Source of the DNA: Ilyonectria destructans
Taxonomy: Eukaryota; Ascomycota; Sordariomycetes; Hypocreales; Nectriaceae
NCBI GenBank assembly: GCA_020740775.1
Contig: JAHEWK010000025.1
Location: 1-64,000 of the forward strand
Reading direction: 5' to 3'
Length of the DNA: 64,000 bases
The translations under genes and the position numbers were made by a program. Below are positions 35,408 to 46,404 of the stretch, in pieces; the first letter of the stretch is position 1; every line of letters starts with the position of its first letter. Under the pieces are notes generated by a model, which was given only the letters and a program-made list of their open reading frames with translations, was not told the origin of the DNA and did no database searches.

Positions 35408-35971
35408 ATGCAGTCCAAGATGCTCCTGGCTACCCTCCTGGCCATCGTCGCCTCAGCCGACAACTTCATGGCCCACCCCAACATGAAGCGCGATATCGAG
35501 GCTCGCGCCACGGCCACGGCCACCGGTATCCTCTCCGATGAGTGCCAGAGTGCCATACTCGACGTCTACAGCGACGTGCCAACCCCCCCCGCGGCCATCG
35601 TCTCCGACCTCCTCGAGAACCCCCAGACCGACCCGTGCAGCCTCCACACGCCCGCCAGCCTCAGCAAGGAGTACGCCAGCTACAGTTCTGAGGTCGTGTC
35701 CTGGTACGACGACAACAAGGACGCTCTCTCCTCCGCCCTGTCCGAGTGCCCGGCCCTCAGCTCGTACGCCACCGGCATCAACGTCTGTGAGACCGGCAGC
35801 GGCTCCGGCTCCGGCTCCGGCTCTGATGCCACTGCCACGGGCACCAGCGGCTCCGACAGCGCCTCGTCCACCTCCGAGAGCAACTCCGACACCACCGGTG
35901 CTGCCTCGCACCAGTCCGGCATGGCCATGGCCGCCGTGGCCGTTGCCGGCTTTGTCGTTGCTATCCTGTAA
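35408..35971 (+). CDS. secreted GPI-anchored Ser/Thr-rich protein
   Basis: A single exon of 187 residues. The start is the ATG at 35408 (MQSKMLLATLLAIVASA), giving a signal peptide; the longer frame upstream is leader sequence. The mature part is a small globular domain with spaced cysteines (DECQSAILDVYSDVPTPP, DPCSLHTPASLSKEYASYSSEV, LSECPALSSY, INVCETG). It resembles fungal GPI-anchored and infection-structure-specific small proteins. A GSGSGSGS and Ser/Thr linker and a hydrophobic tail (MAMAAVAVAGFVVAIL) indicate GPI attachment. Third positions are strongly C-biased, so it is probably highly expressed. It is likely at the cell surface; the precise role is unknown. It is intact. Confidence 0.87.
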   Translation: MQSKMLLATLLAIVASADNFMAHPNMKRDIEARATATATGILSDECQSAILDVYSDVPTPPAAIVSDLLENPQTDPCSLHTPASLSKEYASYSSEVVSWYDDNKDALSSALSECPALSSYATGINVCETGSGSGSGSGSDATATGTSGSDSASSTSESNSDTTGAASHQSGMAMAAVAVAGFVVAIL

Positions 35972-36305
35972 AGGCCTAGTTACCTGTACAAAAACGAAGC
36001 TGAGAATTATGTTTCACCGTTTGTGGCACCAGCCGTCGAGCCGACTCCTTCGGAGTGCCATCAGATCTGGGGGGATTGGCTCTGAGCGATTTGCCATTAT
36101 TATAGCTCCTTTTTACAAACACCCTTATTAATTACCTCAGTCACTCAGACCCACTGGGCGCGCTTAACAGCGCGACGCCTTCCCTAAAGGGGTAATGGCT
36201 CCCAGAGGGCCTGAGCCCAAAACTTGAAATTTTTGTGGAATAATGCTTCGTCACCGTGACTACATCGACAAGACTGCGTAATATTGAGAACGTGACACGA
36301 AACCA
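35972..36305. other. intergenic 3' flank, no gene seen
   Basis: Terminator region of the GPI gene running up to the truncated helicase fragment. No motif is clear. Confidence 0.4.
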
Positions 36306-37287
36306 TCAACTCGTCTCTACGACGCCGCGATAAGTTCTTGATACGGACATCGACATGGAGCCGCCCACGTCACCTCTTTCCTCCCTCCCGGCGATGAGCA
36401 GCCCGCCAGCCTTCGTCGAAAGCTGGCTGTAATGCTTCCTGAATGACTCACCCCATTCCCACACCACATGTGCCTCATCTATGGCTACAAGTACAAGCTT
36501 GCTTCGAAAGGCTGGATCGTTGAGTACGGCTTTGAATCTTGCAGACAGTACAATCTCGGGACCAACGAGGACGTGAGTATAGTCGCCTCTCTTGATACCG
36601 TCAAGCAACGCCTTTGAGTTTGTGCTTGCATTGAGGATGCATGGCTTGCAGCCTGGAATGCGAGATATTGCGGCGGCTTACATGGAATGAAGCAGGTAAA
36701 TGATATGAGCAGCTTCCTGTGGCAGATGGCATGTCACTGACCTGGTCTTCTTGCAGAAGCATCAACGGCATGATCATGATGCAGATCCCTCCAGTAAGTG
36801 CTGGCACAGCCTGGAAGACAACACTCTTGCCCCATCCAGTGGGTGCAATCAAAATCAAGTCATCCTCTTCGACTACAAGCCTGCGAATTGCCTGAACCTG
36901 TTCCACGCGCGGTCTGAAGCCCACTATGCACTCAATTTTGGACCTCAACTGCACGTCATCCATGTGTTTGGCAGCAGTTTCCAACATCCTGCGATCCACA
37001 AGATGTCCAGCACCATCAATATGTGAATGTCGACTCGAACAAGGCTGGAAGGAGGAATTAAACGCATGGGCTCGTTGTCGGCAGACTTCGCGTCTTTCTG
37101 CACAGTCAGCATTGATGTCAATTAAACCAACGCGGATGGGGGGTTGAGGTACCAACTGGTCGTAGTCACTTGCTGATGTCGAATCTGGGGTAGGGACAAA
37201 CCTGAAATGATCTTGAGTGCTATTTCCTAGAAAATTCACCGACTTTACTAGGTTTGGACTGCAGGGCAAGTTGTTGGCTTGATCCAC
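36306..37287 (-). pseudogene. RecQ-like helicase fragment
   Basis: The minus strand reads FRPRVEQVQAIRRLV, a Walker A motif ILIAPTGWGKSVVFQAVPAL, GICIMIMPLMLLQEDQ, an intron (GTCAGTGACATG...ATGTAAG), then CKPCILNASTN, YTHVLVGPEIVLS and the DEAH box LVAIDEAHVVWEWGESFRKHYSQL. These are helicase motifs I to II of RecQ-like proteins repeated in many fungal genomes, often subtelomeric. It ends at 36306 with no motifs III-VI and no second RecA domain, so it is a truncated copy. Whether it is a gene relic or part of a mobile repeat cannot be decided here. Confidence 0.75.
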
Positions 37288-39727
37288 GATATACCAACTT
37301 GTGAAGAATTGATTACCCGGATTGACCGTGAGGCTGAGAACAAACTTCAGGATAGGCTAAGCATGATCGATTCTCAGTCCAGACTTCAGTCGGTAGCGAG
37401 ATCACTCACCATGACTTCGACGGCTGTGACTTGAGAGCTTAAGCCTCGAAGGAAGAACGGGGGAGTTGCAGTCGAAGTTATCTGCTCTGGCCATGGGTTG
37501 ATGGCCAGTCCACCCGGTGTTGCCACAATGCAAGCTCGCGAACAAGGGTGATTCGCTCCTCAGCGGACGGAACAGGTGCCTGAGGAAGCGCCTGCCTAAC
37601 GTAGGGCATAAGTGTACCTTGAGGAGAACTTCTGCGAAGGCGAGAGTGGAAACGAGAAGGCACAAGATCTTGGCTGTGCGATCATGTCAGGATGGTGGCG
37701 CCATAAGAGGCGCAGGAATGCCGAAGGAAATCGTCGGACTGGGATTCACTGGCACGCGTGAATGCTGCCTGGAGAAGGACGCTTGATTGAAGTTGGCGAA
37801 GTGGAACGCAAAAGGCAGGACGGAGACACTGGGATAAGGGCTGAAACTAGGAAGCCAAGGCAATGGCATCAAATCATTGGCCCTTATACGACTGATCCTC
37901 TGATGGCTCCATCCTGCCGCCATGAAGAGCTGAAGAAATCAAGTACCATTCTGATCATCCCCCTCCCCCCTGCTGCACTGTCATCCTCGGGCCAGGGCGT
38001 TTCATCACTTGCTCACGCGACTCATGCATCATGGTCAACCTACCCTTGAGTGTGCCTTGCCTATGCGTGGCAAATAACCGGCGATGCTGAAGGAACGGAT
38101 GAGGTGAACTTGCGTCTTGACGTCGATTAGAAGACTAGAAGATTCCACTGGCGTGGCAGGGCTTCGCGCCATGAGAGGGAGGACTCAGGGGCCACGCAAA
38201 GATGTTGGTTGATCGCGGTTCTTTCGTGCACCCCAGTTTCCTCGTCGAGAAGGCTATGCGAAGAGGCTGGTGATATTCCAGGCACCAGGCCGGCCGGGCG
38301 TGGAAAGGGGCTTGCATGGTCTTAGGAGTTCCTCTTGGTGACCAGCACCTCGGCTGCACATGGGACATTAGGCAGAAGAGGCTTAAAATCATGCAGTTCT
38401 AAATGTGAAGCTTCGCCAACAAAGGTCCGGTGACTCATTGAGAAGAGTCGAATCTCGTGATTCTTGGACGCACGTAGCCCGTAACCCACATGTCTTCGAC
38501 CACCTTAGGCAGCGGCCTTTCACGCCTCCTCGGGGGCGAAGCTCTCGAGGAGGGTCGCCGGGATGAGGCCCCCAAAGTATCGGTACAGAGTCGCCAGCTG
38601 CTGGATGCCTCAAACCACAATCTCAGTGCTTTCCAAACACCCTCATTTCTGATCGCTGACCGGGCTTTGCGTCAGCAGTGGGCCTCAGCCCCAACCAACC
38701 GCTCTGGATGCCACCGAACGTGCGGTCCATGGCATCGAAACCTGTTTATGTCAAAGTTAGTGGGGTCGGAACTGCGTTTCCGGTCGAAAACTGATCGTGG
38801 CAAAACTGAAGTCATCCAATATGTCATTCCTATTGGCCACAGCTCCCGTCGATCCCGTCGATCTGGCCAGTCCGGCCCCAAACGCACTATCAACCTTTTA
38901 TCGTCGTTCGTTGTGTACCCGACTGCCGTTTGAGTATCATCTGCGTCCTGCTCATCGACCTTAGCGGCTTTGGTGTTCTCCCTGTCTTCAACCTGCTCTG
39001 CTCGTTACGTCCTTCCTTGTTCTCCATACCCTCGCCACTGTCATCCTCGGCTATGCTTGTTGTTCGGCGTCAATCTGCTCTTCGGGATTTTCGTTTTGTT
39101 CGATTTCCTCTTCTAGTTCTTCCTCTGGGTGCATTTGGTCGGGCCGATGCTTATGTTTTGCTGTTGCTCTTGCCGTTGTCCTGCGGATTTCCCTCGACGA
39201 TGGCGGGGCCATAATGATGCAAACGTCCAATCCCGTCGGTTTGAAATACAGCAAACAACTTGGCTTTAAATATCTTGTTGCCACTTCGCAAATGGCGGCA
39301 CTCGATTCACCCAGGCACATTATTTTGCTCAACTCTGATCGAGATCTTGACCAACTTCACCTCTTGGCTCTTCCCATACTTGTGGTACACCCCCTTGATA
39401 CCGCCTTTTCCCATCGCCTTCCATCCCTTTCCGTCCCATACACACCCATACAATCCAGAAGCACTGAAACGGCAAATATCAGTGCCGATCATTAGCCATT
39501 GGTCATGGGAAGCATGAAATAACGCCAACCACCTAACAGAAAGGGGAGGGGAGGGAAAAAGTAGACAATCAGTGGCCAAACAATGACGAGGCCAGTCGTT
39601 TGCTGAACATCACCCCGGACCAAGCTGCCCCGTTTATGAAGACCAATAGCCAGCCATTCACCACTAAAATTTCAAACTTGCAGCAAGAGCTGTCTTTCTT
39701 GTGAACAGACTGTCCTTTTCTGAGACC
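37288..39727. other. intergenic, no supported gene
   Basis: About 2.4 kb with several overlapping short frames and no family motifs or splice-consistent model. A Glu-rich frame at 39051-39212 (minus) and a Gly/Lys-rich one at 39307-39579 (minus) are noted but not called. Confidence 0.4.
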
Positions 39728-39973
39728 ATGTCTTCCAGACAAGAAGGCACCTACTCCGTATCCAACCCCAATTCCCCGCCCACTCCAATCGACCTGCCAA
39801 CCTACTCCCGCTGCATGTATCAACACATCAAGAGACAAATGGAGGCCGTGTCCCGTTCCTCGCATCTGCGCTCGCAACATCCAAACCACACTCCGGCGCC
39901 GATGCAAAACAGCACTTCGAGTCCGAACGAGGGAGGTTCAGGAAAACCCGCTGGAGGTCAGGAACTGCCGTGA
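39728..39973 (+). CDS. small conserved-looking fungal protein, function unknown
   Basis: An 81-residue frame starts MSSRQEGTYSVSNPNSPP. The stretch PPTPIDLPTYSRCMYQHIKRQMEAV has the Pro-rich then helical look of a short family of uncharacterised Pezizomycotina proteins. The C-terminal half is Ser/Pro/Asn-rich. A pyrimidine-rich leader precedes it. I have no functional assignment, and it may be the end of a larger spliced gene. Confidence 0.4.
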   Translation: MSSRQEGTYSVSNPNSPPTPIDLPTYSRCMYQHIKRQMEAVSRSSHLRSQHPNHTPAPMQNSTSSPNEGGSGKPAGGQELP

Positions 39974-40405
39974 ACGATGCTTTCCGACTTACGGTGGCAC
40001 TCTTGTTGGTTAAAGCCGCCAAAGGAGTCTCGCAGGAAACAGGTAGCCCCGATTTATGCCCTTCCAGAACCATCCTCGTTCTACTCCTGCCACCTTGGAC
40101 GGTGAGCCTGCGCATTCCAAGCCATGATTCCTGCTGGTTGGATGTCGCCGTTCGACGAGCGTAAGAAACAGAACGAGCTACTCTAATCTTACTCGCGAAG
40201 AAGCATCAAGATACTGACGAATGACGCACAAGCGTACTTGGCTTGAGATCGGAAAGCCCAAACGCCTGGACCCCCCGAGGCCTCGACCTCCGATCTAAAA
40301 TCCGGCGAAGGCAGCAGCCAGAATTGCTGCCACCACCAGCCCGTATCGCGACGCCCGAATATCAAGCAACGATACAGCCGCCGACGTTCCAGTGGCGCTC
40401 GTCTT

Positions 40406-40573
40406 TGTGAGGGAACGATCATTTGACTTTCATACTTTATGAATAACTAGTCCCACTTTATGAATATTGTGTAAATAGCTTAAGTCAGAGTTTTAAGAAT
40501 CTCTTTCTCTCCTTGTAAACAATCATTTTATCCAAGTCGCATTCGACCTCGTTCGTGCCCTTGTCCCGTCACA
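40406..40573 (+). repeat. solo Gypsy LTR
   Basis: TGTGAGGG...CCCGTCACA, 168 bp, the same family and length as 7414-7581 and 15515-15682 but in plus orientation. The flanking 5-mers (GTCTT and TTAGC) differ, so it is not a simple intra-element recombination product. It abuts a hAT transposase fragment. Confidence 0.85.
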
Positions 40574-40776
40574 TTAGCCTCAATGGAGTGTTCGCACACT
40601 TCCTCGACCCCCTTGGCAAGAAGAAGATCCTCCTGTCTATACCGTCCATCAACGGGAGCCATACGGGCGAGGCTTTTGCAGACGGCGTTGGGGGGATCAT
40701 CAAGGAGTTTGGCCTCGAGGAGCGCGTGGGCTACTTCGTCCTGGATAGCGCGGGCAATAACAACAAGTGGATGTAG
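40574..40776 (+). pseudogene. hAT transposase fragment, middle part
   Basis: The frame reads SLNGVFAHFLD, then ILLSIPSINGSHTGEAF and VGYFVLDSAGNNN, the core segment that in hAT proteins holds the second catalytic Asp region. It starts directly at the LTR edge and stops after about 65 codons. It is a relic of a different hAT from the one at 7628-10440. Confidence 0.8.
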
Positions 40777-41172
40777 CTAAAAACCGCCAAGCCCTTGACA
40801 TCACCAAAAGGACCGTAATTTTTACGGATCTCGGTATTCATCGACGGCCAAGGCCTGCACGGGCATAAAAATAGGATAAATAGGCTCGTCTAATTGAGCT
40901 GAACAAAATGACACCAGCCTCGAGCCGTGCATCTGTCTCGTTGTTGATTTGCGAGCGTTTCTGGTCATCGCTTTTATTTTCAAGTGATGACCTTCTATGG
41001 GGTGGTTTACAAGCCCTAAAAAGGCCGCCAAGTTACGACCAAAACAGGCCAATTTTACTGCACTTTTAGGGGGTCTAGGCTCAACACTATAAGCAAAAAA
41101 GTCGTGATAGTCGGCTCAATTCAGGGGTAACTAGCAAAACAGTCGCAAAAAGACTGCCAAAAACACCACGTT
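40777..41172. other. noncoding, probably Crypton 3' flank
   Basis: Contains AAAAAAGTCGTGATAGT at about 41095-41112. A near copy, AAAAGTCGTGATAGT, occurs in the fourth-exon-side intron of the Crypton gene (about 42492-42507). No gene seen. Confidence 0.4.
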
Positions 41173-43980
41173 TCACGGCTTTGCCAGCCATCTCCGGTCC
41201 AGATCCCCGTTCTTTATAGCCTTCCGCACCTTATCAAGAGACCAGTTGGCGCACAGCTCCTCAATTTGCATGACAACGAGTGAGTGTACGCCGACGTCGC
41301 GCTCGCCCCCCCGCTCTCGCGCCTTCTGCGCGATGAAGTCGATTATCGCCTTCCTGCTGCAGAAGACGGACTTCTGGTGTTTGGGGCGCCAAGCAGAGCC
41401 GTCGTCGGCCTCCAGGGACTCGATAGAAGGCATGCCCGCCCTCCCGTTCTTCCACACGGTCCACAGATCGCGAACGTTTCTGAGGTCTAAAGGAAACTCA
41501 AAGTGTGGTATTTGCGGCTCATCCGCCGCCGCCGCCGCCGCTCCGGCCGGCGGTGGCAGATGAGACGCAGGGGAGGCTAGGCCAACGGCTCCCTGCTTTT
41601 CCACAAGCGTAGGAGCGTCGGGGAGAGGAGCGGCGGCCCGCAACGAGGGAGCCGGCGTCGTCAAACGTGCCGGCGCGCCGCGGCGCCCTCGTTTCGGCAT
41701 TTCCAACCGCTGTGAGACCGTGCTAAGCCCAGGGCTGATCGTGACAGTATAGCTGATTTTGGATAGCTCAAGTATCTGTCTCGACAGCTTGTTAAGCTCT
41801 ATCGTAAGTTGATAGAACATCCTATCTACTGTTAAGTTCACAGCGAGCTGTTGGCTTTGTAAGGAACGCAGTTTCTCTGCAACGGCAGGGATGGCTCGAT
41901 CGATGGTGGCCACATAACTCTCTTCCTCAGCCGTTCGGCAGGCGTCTTCAACTTGTAGCGCGAACGCTGCAAAATCACGACTTTTGAAGACTGGATCGCG
42001 GAAGACAGGATGCCGGGGATAGAGCTTCCGCAAGAAGACGGAATCCTATAACAACACTTCGCGCAGCCAGCCCAAAAGCTCGAGAAACGCGCCGGCAGCC
42101 TTGTTCGGTTCAACGGCTAAAGAAGCAGTATCGTGTGCTTCTTTCCACCTATCGAGATCGGGCCAGATGCGTCGTAAAAGATCGCGTGGCGGCTTGATCG
42201 TGTCGCGCGCGAGAAAGTAGGAACCTGACCAGTCAGGGTCAAAATCGGCTGAGGACCTCATAAACTCGAAGGGTAGTGATGTAAGGTAGCAACCCATCAT
42301 CTGGTCACCGTTGTTCCATCTCCCGGCGCGCCGTATCTGTTTTGTATGGAGATCAGCATATAAACGCGGTACGGTAATGCGGACCGAAGAGCGCAGTTGA
42401 ACGGCCGAGCGGAAGGGCTACTCCAGAGGTTTACGGGAAGCTCATAAAGCCTACCGGCAAAAAAAAATCAAAAAAAATCAACACCAAGGCTAAAAAGTCG
42501 TGATAGTTCGCAACTATCCGGCGCGCCACCTCATCCACTCGAGATGTAGAAGGCCGCCATACCATTCATAACAAGGCTAAACCGGCCGAAAATATAACGA
42601 ATCGAAAGCTCTTAACACACCTGACCTTCAGGGACGCCTGCCATATCGGCGTTCTGTGCTGCTGCGACCCGGGGAGCGTGCGAAACTTTTGAGGTGGAGA
42701 TTCCGCACCGGCTGTACAGCTTGCTCGTCCACGACCGCGCCGTTTGGGCTGAAAGCGTCGCCTTCGGATCCGTGGCGGAGCGACGTAGGACCTTGAGATC
42801 GTACCACTCCTCACTGCGTTCAAAGCTGGGAAACGGCTCCTTTTCCTCCACCTGCCAACGCCAAAAGAAATAAAACGCCAGCGCCCCGATAAGACAAGAC
42901 CGCACGTCACGGTGCCGCAGGGCGGCCCCATACTCCATTCTCCCGTGTTGATTCGTCTTGCCCTGGTTCATGACAATCACTAAGGCGTATGTCGGGAACT
43001 CCCGGCTCTTCTGGCCCTCATTGGGAAGCTCAAGGCGAAAACAGTCAGGGAGCTCCATTGGCAACCGATTACTCTGCCTCAGGAGCATGTGGTTGCCCAG
43101 GAGGAAGTCGACCTGCGTCCGAAAAAGCGCAGAGACGTCGTCGTCGCTCTCCCAGACTGCAGACGTGTGATCGGGGATCTGCGCCGGCGTGTAGACGTCT
43201 TTTATCGTGCCCTCAAGGCGGTCGCGATACTCGGACCGCTTGCGGCTCCAGACGACGGCGAGAATGCTCTTCTTCAGCGCCTTGAGCGCGATTCCCTGCG
43301 GCCGAGGCGCCGGGTTCATATTCCTGCTCTTCTGTTCCTCATACAGCCTTTGTATGGCCGAGATATAGCCCCGGACCGTGTTGTACTGCAGCCGGAGCTC
43401 CTCCTCGTTAAACAAAGGCTCGTCGAGAGCAGGAGACTCTTCTTTTGTAGCCGCCTCGCCGGCAGGCGACGTGGCCACCACGATCGTATCTCCCGAAACG
43501 AAGAGTCAGCGACACGGCGTCAAGGGAAGGCCAGCCAGGGGGGGGGACCGGTACCTGAAGCAAGTCGCCGCCTTTTCACGGCGGCGACGTCTTCTACAAC
43601 GCAGGCAGCAGCCGCCTTGCGCCTCCTTTGCTTTGTCACTCGAACTCCTTTCTTCGGGGCTCGAGTGACGACCTCCTCCTTCATAAAAAGGAGTAGTTTG
43701 CCCTCATCAACCAGGTCGCCAGGTAGCTGCTGGCCTGGCGGCCAGGAGAGCTTCTTGTTGACCCAGTCTTCAGGGATAGGCGGCCAGTTACTGGCGCACC
43801 AGTTCTACAGTGGCGTCAGTACGTAAACCAAGGGCAGGGAGCAAACAATCTGACCTTCCATTCGGCCTGTTTTGGCGCATAGTTCTTGACCGTGTTCTTG
43901 GGCGCCGTCCCTTCCAAGTCGAGCAAATAGAAGTCCATGGCGGCGCGCACGCGAGCATCTTCAATAGCGATAGAATCCAT
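41173..43980 (-). pseudogene. Crypton tyrosine recombinase with GCR1_C domain, one stop codon
   Basis: Exons 43980-43855, 43804-43555, 43489-42621 and 42336-41173 join in phase (introns 50, 65 and 284 nt), giving about 803 codons. The recombinase part shows RDVRSCLIGALAFYFFWRW (first Arg region), then HAPRVAAAQ (H-x-x-R), and across the third intron RRAGRWNNGDQMMGCYLTSLP with the likely nucleophile Tyr. The C-terminus carries a GCR1_C DNA-binding domain (VRDLWTVWKNGRAGMPSIESLE...SRKAIIDFIAQKARERGG). This combination defines fungal Cryptons. One in-frame TAG at 42046-42048 interrupts it (TTATAG, probably from TTACAG). Otherwise the frame is clean. Confidence 0.88.
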
Positions 43981-44404
43981 AGTAAATAGATGACAAGATA
44001 CGAGGTCGGCTGGGCCCGGGAGGGTCGTCGTTGTGGCGCAATTGCAGTGCTGTTAAGGCGGACGACGGAGGTGGTGATCGACGCGATTTTGGTGGGATTA
44101 TTTGCGGCCATTTTGGAAGGGCGGCGCATACAAAGGCAAGTCAGCTGACCTTCGGTTTTGTCACTTTTTTCTGGTGGCCCCGCGCCGTTTGTATGGGGTT
44201 TTTCGCGCAAAGGCGAAGGGCCTGTGGGAAGGCGCGACCTTCGATTCTGGGGCCAGTTTGGCGCCAAAATGGGCGGACCCACAGGGTCTTTGAGCGACCG
44301 AAAAACCGGTCCACGACACCCCTGCACCTGTTACACCAATTTTCCACAACCTCGCAATTCTCTACCCCTGCAAAATCAACCACAACACTCTAAATCGGCT
44401 CAAA

Positions 44405-46060
44405 TCAATTGGGACTCTGTTCTTGAGACATTGCTACTTCTATTTGACATCCTCGCGCGTTATGGCCTATCTTGCCGCAGACGCCACATCGCCGTGCCTT
44501 CGTTTCTGGCCTCCGCTTCCGACCACCATTTCGACGGCTTTCCTCTTCTAACTACACATTTACCTCCTTCTGATCTTGCAAATCTTGCCCTTCAGCTAGA
44601 GTTAGACTTCCTCCGTCTCTCAAACGTTTCTTTTTCGCCCGTCGACGTCGACTAAGTATCTCATTCTCTTGTCGAAGGATCTGGTTTTCCGACCTCAGCA
44701 ACGCGATCTGATGCATGATTCCTTGGGTCCCCTTTGCAAACTGGTCGACAGCATGCAGAATCGATGTCGGAGAGCTTCCTTGGTGTAGAGAGATTCGGTT
44801 CTTAATGAATTCAGATTGTGAGCTCGCCTCTGTCGGGTTGTGTGGCGTCTGGGAAACCCAAGGTGCCGGTAACTCGTCGACCCCTTCGACCGGTGTTGGC
44901 GTACGTAGCTTCACATCCAGCCTAGAAATCACACTTTCCGAGTTCAAAGGTACAAGGCCTGCTCCTCGAAAACCCCCTCGGATGTTTTTTTCTGTCATGG
45001 ACTCTTGGAATGCGGCGAAAAATGCAGGAAAGAAATCCTCCTTGGTGATGTGCGTCGTACCAGCCCGCATCTTCTTCTCGATTTGTCGCCCGTATGCCTG
45101 CTTGAGCTGGCCAAAACACCCAACATCGAGAGGCTGAAGGATGTGGGATGAATGAGAAGGCATACAAAGTGTGACGATCTTGTTTTTCTTGCAGTAGAGC
45201 TCAAAGCCGACCGAGAGGTGACTTTCGTGGCCATCTAGGATAAGGAGGCGATATTCGCCAGTCGTGCGCGGCTTGGTGTGCTTATCGAAATGCTGAACCC
45301 ATTCTAGTCCTCTCTAGTTCGTTGTCCAGCCATTTTCGGTCGTGGCGATGACCCAGTCTTGCGGTAGAGGGCTATCTTCGTACCATGTCGAGAGGTGATA
45401 TTGACCCGCAACAATGATGAATGGCGGCAGCCACCATCCTTGGGAATTGATGCCCTGAACCACTGTAATCCATTCCCGGTTTCCAGGCTGAGCCAATTTC
45501 GCGTTAGAACGTCTTTCAGCGCTTGTGACGACCATGCCTGTCGAGATAATTCCCATCATAAAGCCAGTCTCGTCGAAGTTGTAGATATCCGACTCCACGA
45601 TACCATATTTGGTGATAATATTCTGCACAAGCGTAAACCAGCTAAGAATGACCTCTGGATCTTCGCATTTGGCTCTTTGGTAGTCATATCTCCGAAAAGA
45701 ACGCGTTTTTAGCTCTAGTTGTCGTTTGACAAAGTTGGAAGCCCAGCGCTTGCCGACGGGAGGCGCGTCGCGGTCGGCGAGCCGTTTATTGGCCATATCT
45801 TCCACGTCGCGAAGGCGGGGAGGAAACGATCGCAAATCCAGGTCGAGAACGTATTGAACAATTGTCTGTTCCTCCAGATCCGTTAATTTTCGAGGTTTGG
45901 GCGTGTAGTCGCGTCTTGCAGGGACGTGGTCGCGTCGACGACGCAAGGTAGTGTTTGAGACTCTATAGATCGTTGCAGCGCGATACACCTTCAATTGGGG
46001 GTCATTTTGAAGCGCCTGAAGGGCAAGAATAACATTAGCTTCGTAATTTGACTGTGACAT
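44405..46060 (-). pseudogene. pogo/Fot1-like transposase with two in-frame stops and CCHC tail
   Basis: It starts MSQSNYEANVILALQAL at 46060. An HTH/CENP-B-type N-terminus (YRAATIYRVSNTTLRRR) is followed by the DDE core: IYNFDETGFMMG, LLILDGHESH and LQPLDVGCFGQLK. A TAG at 45314-45316 interrupts between the first and second acidic motifs; a second TAG at 44552-44554 precedes the tail, which reads RRCGVCGKIGHNARGC, a CCHC knuckle common at the end of fungal pogo transposases. Both stops lie in one otherwise continuous frame. I did not find convincing terminal repeats. Confidence 0.85.
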
Positions 46061-46245
46061 GTTTTGTGGTTGAGGAATATGGGTTGAAGTAAGGAAAAGA
46101 CAATTCGGGTGGGGAATTGACCGCATGCTTGTTTTGACCGCACGCTTATTGTTTGATCCGTCACGGTCAATTCGATCAAATGGATAGTGTTCAAAGCAGT
46201 GATGATGATGTTGATGATTGCTTGGGCCCCGTTGGGCCCCGGCCG

Positions 46246-46278
46246 GTCAGAGAGGGGTTTTCTGACACCCCCTCTGAC
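46246..46278. repeat. hairpin-forming inverted repeat near MULE 5' end
   Basis: GTCAGAG-A-GGGG...CCCC-CTCTGAC pair across a short loop. A GGGCCCC doublet lies just upstream. Probably part of the MULE terminus. Confidence 0.5.
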
Positions 46279-46404
46279 TAAGGTCAGGATATCAGTCTAT
46301 CAGAGGTTTCGTAGTACAGGGTCTCAATCCAACAATTCCCAAAAATATGATCTGGATCGGTTCTGGATATCCAGGAGGCAGCACGCCTTCACCTCTGGAC
46401 GGGA

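Noticed and set aside
38490..38933. 147-aa plus-strand open frame
   Set aside because: No motif, no splice pattern, overlapped by frames on the other strand; composition looks random.
39051..39332. Glu-rich minus-strand frame as a gag start
   Set aside because: It begins like some gag proteins but no LTR, primer site or pol follows.
42036..42060. Very short intron removing the Crypton TAG
   Set aside because: The only GT...AG around the stop would be about 12 nt, too short for splicing.
41173..43980. Starship captain (DUF3435) recombinase
   Set aside because: The C-terminal GCR1_C domain and motif spacing are of Crypton type, and no large cargo element boundaries are visible.
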